The notes: generated by a model not told the origin, from the letters alone. Shown: positions 51,546 to 60,314, numbered from the stretch's first letter. The stretch is DNA of 64,000 nucleotides from Prauserella shujinwangii (GCF_003001955.1 NZ_PVNH01000002.1:496001-560000), one strand, 5' to 3'. A program made the numbers and translations.

Positions 51546-51550
51546 GCCGA

Positions 51551-52828
51551 TCACCCCAAGGGAATGCGCAGGTCGACGACGGTGCCGTTACCGTAGTCGG
51601 ACTGGATGTCGAGACGATAACGCTCGCCGTACAGGGCCTGCAGCCGCTGCGAGATGTTGCGCAGGCCCACACCGCCGTCCGCGGCGCCGTCACCGGACGT
51701 CAGCTGCTCCAGCAGCTCCGCCGACATGCCGATCCCGTCGTCGGTGACGCGGATCGAGGTGGTCCTCGTCAGCGGGTCGACGCGGGCCTTCAGGGTCACC
51801 GTGCCGCCGTCGACCTTGTCGGAAAGGCCGTGCTTCACCGCGTTCTCGACGAGCGGCTGAATGGTCAGCACCGGCACGTGCGCGGTCAGCACCTGCGGAT
51901 CGACGTCGTAACGCACGCGCAGCCGGTCGCCGTAGCGGGCCTGCTCCAGGGAGAGGTAGGTGCGGACGAAGAAGTACTCCTGTCCGAACTCGACAAGGTG
52001 CCCGTCCTGCCGGACGGCGTACCGGAAGAAGTCGGAAAGCCGCAGCAGCAGCCTGCGGGCCTCCTCCGGGTCGGTGCGCGCCTTCGACGCGATGGTGTTG
52101 AGCGTGTTGAACAGGAAGTGCGGGTTGATCTGGGCGCGCAGGGCGTCGAGCTTGGCGTCGACGGCCAGCTTCCGCTCGTGGTCCAGTTCGGCGAGCTCCA
52201 GGTGCAGCGACATGATCCCGGCCAGGCCCTCGACAACGTCCCTCGGCGGCGGGATCTCGTCCACCCGGTACACCTTGAGCGTCCCGACCACCCGCTTGCC
52301 GATGGCCAGCGGGGCGATCACGGCACTGTGCAGCGGGCAGTCCGGATCCGGGCAGCCGAGCTTGCTCCGGTCGCGCACCACGACCGTCTTCCCCTTGGCG
52401 AGCACCCTGGCCGAGGACTCCGTCTGCGGGCGGTCGCCCACGGTGTGATGGTCGGAGCCGGGACCGAGGAACGCGAGCACCTGTTCGCGGTCGGTGATGG
52501 CCACGGAGTCACCGCCGAGCACGGGGTGCAGCAGCCGCACGGCACGGTGCGCGGCCTCGGTCGTCAACCCCGACCGCAGCGGCATGGACCTGCCGACCGC
52601 GGCGATCGTGCGGCCCTGGCGCCCCGGCGAGCGCCGCACCGGCCCCGCCTGGCGAGGACCGCGCAGGGCCGACGGGTAGCCGACGGTGAGCACCAGCGTG
52701 ATCCCGACGCCGATCAGCACGGTGGCCTCCACCTCCAGCGGCGGGTCCGGGAAGATCTGCGTGACCAGGTACACGAAACCCCAGGTGAGCACCACCGCGA
52801 ACGCCAGTGGCAGGCTGCCGTTCCTCAT
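51551..52828 (-). CDS. LytS-type sensor histidine kinase
   Basis: 425 residues. ATG overlaps the symporter stop (ATGA). Two N-terminal membrane segments (about 7-52), a GAF-like domain with the Cys-rich CPDPDCPLHS (about 168), and the His_kinase motif NPHFLFNTLNTIAS (near 250). HATPase_c follows with IQPLVENAVKHG and VGLRNISQRL. It is short of membrane spans for a periplasmic sensor, so it may sense through the GAF domain or via the transporter. LytS-like pairs in other bacteria govern pyruvate or acetate carriers. Confidence 0.9.
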   Translation of the reverse strand: MRNGSLPLAFAVVLTWGFVYLVTQIFPDPPLEVEATVLIGVGITLVLTVGYPSALRGPRQAGPVRRSPGRQGRTIAAVGRSMPLRSGLTTEAAHRAVRLLHPVLGGDSVAITDREQVLAFLGPGSDHHTVGDRPQTESSARVLAKGKTVVVRDRSKLGCPDPDCPLHSAVIAPLAIGKRVVGTLKVYRVDEIPPPRDVVEGLAGIMSLHLELAELDHERKLAVDAKLDALRAQINPHFLFNTLNTIASKARTDPEEARRLLLRLSDFFRYAVRQDGHLVEFGQEYFFVRTYLSLEQARYGDRLRVRYDVDPQVLTAHVPVLTIQPLVENAVKHGLSDKVDGGTVTLKARVDPLTRTTSIRVTDDGIGMSAELLEQLTSGDGAADGGVGLRNISQRLQALYGERYRLDIQSDYGNGTVVDLRIPLG

Positions 52829-54507
52829 CGCTTCTTCCCGTCGACTCCCGCGATCGTCAGCCGCGCCAGCCGCACGGCCCGCCGGTCGGCGGCGGTCCCG
52901 TGCAGTTTCAGCCACAACCGCTCGACGTCGGCGGGCGGCGTCGTGCGCAGCGAGACGAGCACCGTGACCACCGTAGCCAGGGGCGCGGCGACGATCGTGG
53001 GCGCGAGCAGGATCTCCCCGATGCCTCGGTCCCCGACCGAAGGGGCGAGGGCCACCAGGCCGATCGCCGTCAGGGCACCGGTCACCATGCCCGCCACCGC
53101 CCCCGGCGCGGTCGTCCGCCGCCACCAGATGGCGAGGACGAACACCGGGGCGAGCGCCGACCCCGCGAGGGCGAACGCCCAGGTCACCATCGTCGCCACG
53201 ATCGAGGGGAACAGGGCGGTCAGCGTCTGCGGCCGCAGCAGGAGCGCCAGCGTGGCCGACAGCGCCGCGACCACGAGGACGGCGGAGCGGCCCGCCCACA
53301 CCGCCTGCCGCTGGCTCGCGCCCGGGTTGATGTGCCGCTCGTACACGTCGTGTCCCCACGAGGCGGCCGAGGCCAGCAGGAGCCCGGCGATGGTGGACAG
53401 CACCGCGACCAGCGCGCCGATCGCCACCACGGCCAGCCCGGCCTCGCCGCCGTAGATCCGGCCGAGCACGAGCGGGGCGTGCTCGGGCACGCGCAGCACG
53501 CCGTCGACGGTGAGGTCCGCCAGCCACGGCCGGTCGGCCACCGCCTCCGAGACGAGCGACCGCGCCGCGGTGCCGAGCAGCACGGCCAGCGCGTAGAAGA
53601 CCCCGGCGAAGCCGAGCACCCACACCGTGGTCATCCGGGCGGCGGTGCCCGTCGGGCTGGTGAAGTAGCGGTTCATGACATGCGGCAGACCCGCCGTGCC
53701 GAGCACCAGCGTGACGACGAGCGTGATCTGCCCGAGCGGGCCGTACCGGCCACCCGGGTGGCCGAAGAACGCGGGCTCGCCGCTGTCCAGCCGGTTCTCC
53801 TCCACCTCCAGCTGCCAGTTTCCGTTCACCTCGGCCGGGTTGGTGAGCGGGTTCTCCGTCAGCCGGGCGACCGCGTCCGGGTAGCTGAACCCGGAGCCGA
53901 GCACGACGATGGCCAACCAGATGAACACGGCGAGCAGCAGCAGGAACTGCACCGCCTGCGTCCACGTGGTACCGCGCATCCCGCCGACGACGACCAGTGC
54001 CGCGATGGCCACTGTGGACACCACGACCCCGGTGGCGTACGGCGAGAGGCCCGCAACGCCCTCGCCGACCAGCAGTTCCCAGGTGAGCCCGCTGCCGACG
54101 GCCTGCGGCACGAGGTAGGACAGGATGACGAGCTGGACGACGGTGACCGCGGCCAGCCGCACGCCCTCGGACCCCAGCCTGCGGCCGAGGAAGTCCGGGA
54201 TGGAGAACTCGCCGAAGCGGCGCAGCGGCGCGGCCACGAAGAGCAGCACGGGCACGAAGCCCGCGGCGAAGCCGGTCGCGTACCAGACGCCGTCGAGCCC
54301 GGACACGTAGACGGCAGCGGCCACGCCGAGGAAGGACGCGGCCGAGAAGTAGTCGCCGCAGATCGCGCAGGCGTTGGTGACGACGCCGACCCGCCTGCCC
54401 GCGAGGTAGAACTCCAGCGTGGAGGCGCCGCGGGGGCGCAGCACCAGCCCGGCGACCAGCACCGCCACGAGCAGACCGGCCAGCACCGCGAGGCTCGCCG
54501 CGATCAC
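52825..54507 (-). CDS. Sodium:solute symporter (SSS family, acetate/monocarboxylate-like)
   Basis: 560 residues. GTG overlaps the upstream small gene's stop (GTGA). About thirteen spans, with GDYFSAASFLGVAAAVY, GGMRGTTWTQAVQFLLLL, GTAGLPHVMNRYFT and STIAGLLLASAASWGHDVY, as in ActP/MctC carriers. Encoded with a LytS/LytTR pair and a DUF485-like small membrane partner. Acetate, pyruvate or propionate are likely substrates. Confidence 0.9.
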   Translation of the reverse strand: MIAASLAVLAGLLVAVLVAGLVLRPRGASTLEFYLAGRRVGVVTNACAICGDYFSAASFLGVAAAVYVSGLDGVWYATGFAAGFVPVLLFVAAPLRRFGEFSIPDFLGRRLGSEGVRLAAVTVVQLVILSYLVPQAVGSGLTWELLVGEGVAGLSPYATGVVVSTVAIAALVVVGGMRGTTWTQAVQFLLLLAVFIWLAIVVLGSGFSYPDAVARLTENPLTNPAEVNGNWQLEVEENRLDSGEPAFFGHPGGRYGPLGQITLVVTLVLGTAGLPHVMNRYFTSPTGTAARMTTVWVLGFAGVFYALAVLLGTAARSLVSEAVADRPWLADLTVDGVLRVPEHAPLVLGRIYGGEAGLAVVAIGALVAVLSTIAGLLLASAASWGHDVYERHINPGASQRQAVWAGRSAVLVVAALSATLALLLRPQTLTALFPSIVATMVTWAFALAGSALAPVFVLAIWWRRTTAPGAVAGMVTGALTAIGLVALAPSVGDRGIGEILLAPTIVAAPLATVVTVLVSLRTTPPADVERLWLKLHGTAADRRAVRLARLTIAGVDGKKR

Positions 54508-54893
54508 GGTTCCGCACCGTCCCGATCGGGCGGCTCCTGCTCCGGGGAGCCGAGCATGCGGTCCTCGACCGCGTTCGACAGCGTGGCGGCACCGGCCGCG
54601 ATGAGGAAGAAGAAGACGTAGAGCCCGACCGCCGCCATCACGAAGCTGGGCGTCATGCCCCCGATCAGGCGGCCTTCCGACCACCAGTCGACCGTCAGCG
54701 TGAGGATCGGGACCGCGACGACCACGCCGAGGAACACCACGAAGTGACCCACCGCCACCCGGCGCACCGTCCGGAACGCCGCGTCGACGTCGGCGGGCAT
54801 GTCGTACTCGTCCCCGACGTCGGGGACCCGCCGATCCCCTTCGTCGGGGTCGGTCCAGGGCGTATCCGCACCGGACGAAGCCACATCGCGCAC
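54504..54893 (-). CDS. DUF485-like small membrane partner of SSS symporter
   Basis: 129 residues; GTG at 54893 (54884 is an alternative with a better-spaced AGGG). A hydrophilic acidic N-terminal ~45 residues, then two membrane spans (FVVFLGVVVAVPILTLTVDW and FVMAAVGLYVFFFLIAAG). Position and topology match the DUF485 proteins that precede ActP-type symporters. First gene of the four-gene operon with the SSS carrier and the two-component pair. Confidence 0.78.
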   Translation of the reverse strand: MRDVASSGADTPWTDPDEGDRRVPDVGDEYDMPADVDAAFRTVRRVAVGHFVVFLGVVVAVPILTLTVDWWSEGRLIGGMTPSFVMAAVGLYVFFFLIAAGAATLSNAVEDRMLGSPEQEPPDRDGAEP

Positions 54894-54943
54894 CCTACTG
54901 CGCAGGTGGGGCCACGAGAACCGGGTGTTCCGGCAGCGGCGGC

Positions 54944-54969
54944 AGCCGCCTGCGGTGAGGCAGGCGGCT
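54944..54969 (-). terminator. Hairpin downstream of the four-span membrane gene
   Basis: Perfect 10-bp arms AGCCGCCTGC and GCAGGCGGCT, 6-nt loop. On the minus strand it lies 37 nt after the stop at 55006 and before the DUF485-like gene, so it probably separates the two transcripts. Confidence 0.55.
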
Positions 54970-55005
54970 CGCCCGCGCCGCCACCCGGAAGGGTGTCACC
55001 ATGCG

Positions 55006-55422
55006 CTACTCGGCGGCGCGGATCCGCAGTGCCGTTCGCACCAGGACGAACGCGCCGCCACCCGCGACGACGAGGCCGATGCCGGGCAGCAGGCTGCCCC
55101 AGCTGTCGGTGCTCGCGCTCAGTTGCGCGATCCGGAGCAGCTGCCACGCCACCAACACCGCAACGGCGATGCCCGGCAACAAGGCATGCGCGAAAGCGAC
55201 GCGCCGGTACGGCAGCAGCGCGCCCGCCACGGCGATGGTGCCCGCGCACAGTGTCCACAGCCCGGCACCGGCTACCCCGGAGAGATGCCCCACCGGGGTC
55301 GACACCCACGGCAGGAGCGAACCGACGAGGATCAGCAGCCCGCCGAAGATCATGCCGACACTGCCAACGTGCATGATGCGGCGACGACCCGTCGCTCCAC
55401 CCGTGCTGGTCACCGAGGACAT
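55006..55422 (-). CDS. Hypothetical four-span membrane protein
   Basis: 138 residues from ATG; TAGACT ends 7 nt upstream, so probably leaderless. Four hydrophobic segments, including MIFGGLLILVGSLLPWVS, a motif pattern (G-x-L-L-P-W-x-S/T) shared by small actinobacterial membrane proteins. No enzymatic motif. It is divergent from the DUF4212/symporter pair. Confidence 0.7.
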   Translation of the reverse strand: MSSVTSTGGATGRRRIMHVGSVGMIFGGLLILVGSLLPWVSTPVGHLSGVAGAGLWTLCAGTIAVAGALLPYRRVAFAHALLPGIAVAVLVAWQLLRIAQLSASTDSWGSLLPGIGLVVAGGGAFVLVRTALRIRAAE

Positions 55423-55429
55423 GCCGAGG

Positions 55430-55435
55430 AGTCTA
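55430..55435 (-). promoter_or_regulatory. Putative leaderless -10 box
   Basis: TAGACT on the minus strand ends 7 nt before the ATG at 55422 of the four-span membrane gene. Confidence 0.45.
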
Positions 55436-55673
55436 GGCGGGTCGTGACCCACGTCACCAAGTCGCGCGTCCGTGAGAGGTCACCGGACCGGGTCGAACGG
55501 CCGGATCACGTGCCCGAACGGTCGCGTGCGCCGCCGGGCGCACGTCGAGGCGGGACCCGGGACCGTTCACGGCCCGGTTCACGACGCTGGGGGACGAGTT
55601 GTTGCCCGGTCCGATTCGCCCCGTCGATCCTTTCCGCACCCGTAACGCGGTTTAGGACCGAAGGGAGCCAACG

Positions 55674-55985
55674 GTGGCTCACACAGGAGAAGAAAGCCAG
55701 TCGCCGTCACAGGGCGACTGGCGTCGAGAATACTGGCGGCGCAATCTCCGGCTGATGCTCACGCTGCTGAGCGTCTGGTTCATCGTGCCGTTCTGCGGCG
55801 GCATCCTGTTCGTCGAGCAGCTGAACCAGGTCAGCTTCGGCGGGTATCCGCTGGGGTTCTGGATCGCCCAGCAGGGATCGATCTACACGTTCCTGCTGCT
55901 CATCCTCATCTACGCGGTGCGCATGGACCGCCTCGACGACAAGTTCGGCGTCAGCGAGCGTGACGGGGAGGGCCGGCGGCAATGA
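55674..55985 (+). CDS. DUF4212 small subunit of sodium:solute symporter
   Basis: 103 residues. GTG after GAAGGGAG. Contains YWRRNLRLMLTLLSVWFIVPFCGGILF and IYTFLLLILIYAVRMDRLD, two spans typical of DUF4212, which is always paired with a VC_2705-type cation symporter. It overlaps that gene by 4 nt (ATGA). Confidence 0.88.
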   Translation: MAHTGEESQSPSQGDWRREYWRRNLRLMLTLLSVWFIVPFCGGILFVEQLNQVSFGGYPLGFWIAQQGSIYTFLLLILIYAVRMDRLDDKFGVSERDGEGRRQ

Positions 55986-57673
55986 GCAACATCCAGATCT
56001 GGACGCTGGTCTTCATCATCCTGTCGTTCGGCGTCTACATCACCATCGCGTGGCGGAGCCGGGTCGCGGAGACCAAGGGCTTCTACGTCGCGGGGCAGGG
56101 CATCCCCACGGTCGCCAACGGTGCGGCCATCGCGGCCGACTGGATGTCGGCGGCGTCGTTCATCTCGATGGCCGGCCTCATCGCCTTCCTCGGCTCGGAC
56201 GGTTCCATCTACCTGATGGGCTGGACCGGCGGTTACGTGCTGCTGGCCATGCTGATCGCGCCGTACCTGCGCAAGTGGGGCAAGTTCACCGTCCCTGAGT
56301 TCGTCGGGGACCGGTACTCGGAGCTCGTGCGCACGGTCGCCGCCGGTGCGGCGATCATCATCTCGTTCACCTACGTGGTGGGGCAGATGAACGGCGGCGG
56401 CATCGTGTTCAGCCGCTTCCTGAACATCAACATCAACGGCGGCGTGCTCATCGCGGCGGCGATCATCTTCACCTACGCCGTCCTCGGTGGCATGAAGGGC
56501 ATCACCTGGACCCAGGTGGCCCAGTACACGGTGCTGATCATCGCGTACCTGATCCCGGCGTTCGCGGTGGCGCAGGCGATCACGGGCATCCCGATCCCGC
56601 AGGTGTCCTTCGGGCAGATCCTGAACGAGCTCAACGCGTTGAGCGCCGAGTTCGGGCTCGACCGGTACACCGAGGCGTTCACCGCCCGGCCGATGATCGA
56701 CATCTTCCTGGTGACGCTGACCCTGATGGTCGGTACGGCCGGCCTGCCGCACGTGATCATCCGGTTCTACACCACGAAGACCGTGCGTGGCTCGCGGTAT
56801 TCGGCGTTCTGGGCGCTGCTGTTCATCGCCCTGCTGTACACGACCGCTCCGGCGGTGGGCGCCTTCACCAAGTTCAACCTCCTGGAGGGCGTGCAGGGCA
56901 GGTCGGTGGACCAGCTTCCACAGTGGATCGAGAACTGGCGGGCGACCGGGCTTGTCTCGGTCGACCCCAACGCCACCACGATCGAGTCGGTGAGCAACAG
57001 CGCCGACGCCGGTGCCGACCTCACCGTCAACAACGACATCCTGGTGCTCGCGTCCCCGGAGATCGCGGGGCTGCCCGCACCGATCGTCGGGCTCGTCGCG
57101 GCGGGCGGCATGGCGGCGGCGATGTCGACGGCGGCCGGCCTGCTGCTGGTCATCTCGTCGTCGGTGTCGCACGACTTCTACTTCCGCCGGTTCCGCAAGC
57201 ACGCCGACGACCGCGAGCGGCTGCTCGTCGGCCGGGTCGCGATGGCCGGTGCGGTGATCGTGGCCGTGATCGCGGGCATCAACCCGCCCGCGTTCGTGGC
57301 ACAGGTGGTGGCGTTCGCGTTCGGACTCGCCGCGTCCAGCTTCTTCCCCGCGATCGTGATGGGGATCTTCTGGAAACGGTGTAACGACAAGGGCGCCGCG
57401 GCGGGCATGATCGCCGGTCTCGCGGTGACGATCACGTACATGATCTACACCCTGGAGGTGTTCGGGACCTCGGAGAACGAGCCGATCCTGGACATCAGCC
57501 CGGAGGCGATCGGCGTCATCGGCGCGGCGGTCAACTTCATCGTCGCGATCATCGTGTCAAAGCTGACGACACCACCGCCGAAGCACCTGGAAGAGATGGT
57601 GGAGAACCTCCGCTACCCGGCGGACCGGCGCACCGAGCCGGTCTCCGGAGGGACGGACTCCACCGAGAGCTGA
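55982..57673 (+). CDS. VC_2705-type sodium:solute symporter (SSS family)
   Basis: 563 residues. Thirteen spans; family motifs GAAIAADWMSAASFISMAG, GGMKGITWTQVAQYTVLI, GTAGLPHVIIRFYT and STAAGLLLVISSSVSHDFY. It belongs to the same superfamily as 52825-54507 but a different branch, with a DUF4212 partner instead of DUF485. Substrate is probably acetate or a short-chain acid. Its gene ends just before a family C palindrome. Confidence 0.9.
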   Translation: MSNIQIWTLVFIILSFGVYITIAWRSRVAETKGFYVAGQGIPTVANGAAIAADWMSAASFISMAGLIAFLGSDGSIYLMGWTGGYVLLAMLIAPYLRKWGKFTVPEFVGDRYSELVRTVAAGAAIIISFTYVVGQMNGGGIVFSRFLNININGGVLIAAAIIFTYAVLGGMKGITWTQVAQYTVLIIAYLIPAFAVAQAITGIPIPQVSFGQILNELNALSAEFGLDRYTEAFTARPMIDIFLVTLTLMVGTAGLPHVIIRFYTTKTVRGSRYSAFWALLFIALLYTTAPAVGAFTKFNLLEGVQGRSVDQLPQWIENWRATGLVSVDPNATTIESVSNSADAGADLTVNNDILVLASPEIAGLPAPIVGLVAAGGMAAAMSTAAGLLLVISSSVSHDFYFRRFRKHADDRERLLVGRVAMAGAVIVAVIAGINPPAFVAQVVAFAFGLAASSFFPAIVMGIFWKRCNDKGAAAGMIAGLAVTITYMIYTLEVFGTSENEPILDISPEAIGVIGAAVNFIVAIIVSKLTTPPPKHLEEMVENLRYPADRRTEPVSGGTDSTES

Positions 57674-57677
57674 CAAC

Positions 57678-57745
57678 GTGTCCGCGCTCCCCGCACACGT
57701 GCCCGCGTCGTACGGCGCGGGCACGTGTGCCTGGGAGGCGGACAC
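57678..57745. repeat. 68-bp double palindrome family C, copy 1
   Basis: Outer arms GTGTCCGC (57678-57685) and GCGGACAC (57738-57745). Inner perfect 14-bp arms at 57694-57707 and 57716-57729 (CACACGTGCCCGCG type) around an 8-nt loop. It lies between convergent genes and looks like a bidirectional terminator. Copy 2 has the same length. Confidence 0.85.
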
Positions 57746-57751
57746 GATCGA

Positions 57752-58567
57752 TCAGGCCTTGTGGGCCACCCCTCCGAGCACCTGGCCGTCACCGGCACCG
57801 AGTGCGTCCGGTGCGCCTTCGGGCCGCCAGTGCTGCACGGGCACGAGCCCGGGGTCGGCCAGCCGGAAGTCCCCGAACAGCCGCTCGATCTGGGTGCGCG
57901 TCCGGACGTGCACCTGGTTGGTCGTCTGCCGGTTGTAGTTCTCGGTGACCTCCCGCAGTCCTGCCTCGACGTCGTCGCCCGTGGCACCGTGGCTGAGGAC
58001 GAGCAGGCTGCCCGGCGGCAGCCGGTCGCGGTAGTAGGAGAGCGTGGGCTCCGGCCGCGCGAGGAAGTGCAGCGTCGTGACGAACAGCAGCGCGATGGGT
58101 TCGCCGGGATCGATCGGTGTGGTCTCCAGTATCCGGCTCCACAGCTCGGCGCCGTCGTGGAAGTCCGCGCAGAGCGCGAAGTGCCGCTCGGGATCCGCGG
58201 TGTCGGCGAGCAGGATCGCGGAGTGCGCGCGGCAGATCGGGTCGTTGTCGACGTAGACCACCCGCGACCGGCCCGGTGCGTGCCGATCGGCGACCTCGTG
58301 GACGTTGCCCTGCGTGGGCAGCCCGCTGCCGATGTCGACGAACTGGTGGACGCCCTGCCGAACCGCGTAGGTGACCGCGCGACGCAGGAACGCGCGGTTG
58401 GCCCTGGCGAGCTCCCTGATCTCCGGCGCGAGGCGTAGCTGCCGCTCGGCGAACTCCCGGTCGATGGCGTAGTTGTGGTCGCCGCCAAGCAGGTAGTCGT
58501 AGACCCGCGCGGCACTGGGCCGGTCGAGCGCGCCGTCCAGGGCATCGGGAGGACCTTCGCCGGTCAT
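57752..58567 (-). CDS. DUF574 SAM-dependent methyltransferase
   Basis: 271 residues. S-adenosyl-methyltransferase family of actinomycetes (DUF574): PSAARVYDYLLGGDHNYAIDREFAE at the start, QFVDIGSGLPTQGNVHEVA (SAM site), VVYVDNDPICRAH, LCADFHDGAEL and ALLFVTTLHFL. Substrates of this expanded family are unknown. ATG is 7 nt after a TAGATT box, so the mRNA should be leaderless. Confidence 0.92.
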   Translation of the reverse strand: MTGEGPPDALDGALDRPSAARVYDYLLGGDHNYAIDREFAERQLRLAPEIRELARANRAFLRRAVTYAVRQGVHQFVDIGSGLPTQGNVHEVADRHAPGRSRVVYVDNDPICRAHSAILLADTADPERHFALCADFHDGAELWSRILETTPIDPGEPIALLFVTTLHFLARPEPTLSYYRDRLPPGSLLVLSHGATGDDVEAGLREVTENYNRQTTNQVHVRTRTQIERLFGDFRLADPGLVPVQHWRPEGAPDALGAGDGQVLGGVAHKA

Positions 58568-58574
58568 GAACCCG

Positions 58575-58603
58575 AATCTACCGAATCGCGACCGGGATAC
58601 ACT
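58575..58603. promoter_or_regulatory. Divergent pair of leaderless -10 boxes
   Basis: Minus strand: TAGATT (58580-58575), 7 nt before the methyltransferase ATG. Plus strand: TACACT (58598-58603), 7 nt before the phosphatase GTG. Both promoters sit within 43 bp between the two starts. Confidence 0.5.
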
Positions 58604-58610
58604 CGCGCTC

Positions 58611-59039
58611 GTGACGGATACCTGGGCCCCGTCGGCGGCAGGGGTGTTGCGGCTCCCCTCGGGCAGGCTGGTCCGGGGACGCGGCCTCCGGCGTCCCCTG
58701 CCGGAGGGGCCGGAGCCCGAGTTCGGGCTGTACCTCCTCGGTCACGAACCACCCGCGATGCCGTGGGAGTCGCGGTGGCTGCGCTGGCCGGACTTCCGGC
58801 TCCCCGCCGATCGCGAGGCCGCGCGGGCAGCGCTGCGGGAAGCCTGGGAACGGGCGCGCACCGAGCGTGTGGAGGTCGCCTGCGGGGGCGGCCGCGGCCG
58901 CACCGGCACCGCGCTGGCGTGTCTCGCCGTCCTGGACGGCATGCCCCGCCGCGACGCGGTCGGCTATGTCCGGGAGCACTACACGCGGGGAGCCGTGGAG
59001 ACCCCGTGGCAGCGCCGGTTCGTCACCCGCTTCGCCTGA
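58611..59039 (+). CDS. Small PTP-like phosphatase
   Basis: 142 residues. GTG chosen because TACACT ends 7 nt before it; an ATG at 58566 would overlap the divergent gene's start. The phosphatase loop is ACGGGRGRTGTALACLAV: C-x5-R (CGGGRGR) followed by TG, the signature of protein-tyrosine/dual-specificity phosphatases. The usual upstream WPD loop may be WPDFRLP (about 60). Cytoplasmic. It could dephosphorylate phospho-Tyr proteins or a small phosphoester. Confidence 0.82.
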   Translation: MTDTWAPSAAGVLRLPSGRLVRGRGLRRPLPEGPEPEFGLYLLGHEPPAMPWESRWLRWPDFRLPADREAARAALREAWERARTERVEVACGGGRGRTGTALACLAVLDGMPRRDAVGYVREHYTRGAVETPWQRRFVTRFA

Positions 59040-59043
59040 TGCC

Positions 59044-59111
59044 GTGTCCGCCACCTGTGCACGCGTGATCGCGCCGCACGACGCGGGCACGCGTGCACAG
59101 TTCGCGGACAC
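59044..59111. repeat. 68-bp double palindrome family C, copy 2
   Basis: Outer arms GTGTCCGC and GCGGACAC (perfect 10 bp if CC/GG flanks are counted), inner perfect 13-bp arms CTGTGCACGCGTG/CACGCGTGCACAG. It is 68 bp as in copy 1, and the central region also shares GCGxCGxACGxCGCGGGCACG. It lies between the convergent phosphatase and ROK genes. Confidence 0.85.
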
Positions 59112-59115
59112 GGTG

Positions 59116-60270
59116 TCAGGCTCGGGTGGCGACCCCGTGCCGCAGTGACTCGTCGGCCGCGCGCAGTGCCAGCTGAACCGCACCGAGCACCACGGCCTCC
59201 TCGCCAACCGTCGACGTGGCCAGCCGGGGCGGCCGGATGCACACGCGGTCGACGTGCTCCCGCAGCCGGGGCAGCAGCAGGTCGCCCGCACTGGCGAGGC
59301 CACCGCCGATGACGATCATCTCCGGATCCACGGTCAACGTCATCGCGACCGCGTGCCGGGCGAGCACCGCACAGAAGTCGTCCACTATAGACAGCGCTTC
59401 GCTTTCGCCCGCCCTGGCTCCCTCGAGCAGATCCTGGGTGACCTGGTGATCACGATCCGAAATGGACTCCGTGGTGGCCGGGCCGAGGAGCAGCTCCCGG
59501 ACGCGTTCCCACCTCGGTGGGTCCAGCAGGCCGATCTCGCCCGCGGCGCCGCCGAAACCGCGGTGCACGTTCCCGCCGAGGATGAGCCCCGCGCCGATTC
59601 GCCGCCCGATCAGCAGGTAGATCAGCTCGTCGACGTCGCGCGCCACGCCGTGCGACCGCTCGGCGAGCGCGGCCAGGTTCGCGTCGTTGTCGACCAGCAC
59701 CGGGCAGGCGAACGAGCGGGACAGCCGCCGCGCGAGCGGCAGGTCCACCCAGCCCGGGATCACCGTGGACACCGTGACGGTGCCGTCCGGGGCGATGATG
59801 CCGGGGCAGCCGATCGCCACCGCCATCAGCCGCGCGCGTTCGACGCCACCACCGGCGAGGCAGCGGCCGGCGACGGTGCGGAGCACCGCGACCCTGCTGT
59901 CGGCGTCCAGCTGCGGGTCCACCTGCGTCTCCGAGGTGTGCACGGTGCGGCCGTTGAGATCGGCGAGCACGCCGAGCACGCGGTGCGCGCCGACGTCGAA
60001 CCCGAGCACGTAGCCGCTGTCGGCGCGGAAGGCGTACCGCCGGGCCGGCCGGCCCACCCGCCCCTCCGCGCCCGCCCGCTGCTCGGTCGCCCACCCCTGC
60101 TCCACGAGGTCGTCCATGGCGGCCTCGACCGTCGGCCGGGACAGCCCCGTGCGACTCGCCAGGTTGCTGAGGGTGGCGGGACTCGACTCCCGCAGCGCGG
60201 ACAGCACCGCCACCGAGTTGATCAACCGCAGCAGCGACTGCCCGCCGCCCTCCGGACGTGAACTGGACAA
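59116..60270 (-). CDS. ROK-family transcriptional regulator
   Basis: 384 residues from a TTG that has AAGGGAG 5 nt upstream; the ATG at 60318 gives 400 residues but lies inside an AT-rich operator-like sequence without a ribosome site. Winged helix TLSNLASRTGLSRPTVEAAMDDL (about 30-60 of the long form) and ROK fold VLVDNDANLAALAE. The zinc motif CxCGxxGC is absent. It is divergent from an oxidoreductase and sugar ABC genes, which it should control. Confidence 0.85.
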   Translation of the reverse strand: MSSSRPEGGGQSLLRLINSVAVLSALRESSPATLSNLASRTGLSRPTVEAAMDDLVEQGWATEQRAGAEGRVGRPARRYAFRADSGYVLGFDVGAHRVLGVLADLNGRTVHTSETQVDPQLDADSRVAVLRTVAGRCLAGGGVERARLMAVAIGCPGIIAPDGTVTVSTVIPGWVDLPLARRLSRSFACPVLVDNDANLAALAERSHGVARDVDELIYLLIGRRIGAGLILGGNVHRGFGGAAGEIGLLDPPRWERVRELLLGPATTESISDRDHQVTQDLLEGARAGESEALSIVDDFCAVLARHAVAMTLTVDPEMIVIGGGLASAGDLLLPRLREHVDRVCIRPPRLATSTVGEEAVVLGAVQLALRAADESLRHGVATRA

Positions 60271-60314
60271 CGACTCTCCCTTGACCGGCGACCCGCCGAA
60301 TGATAGACCATGCC

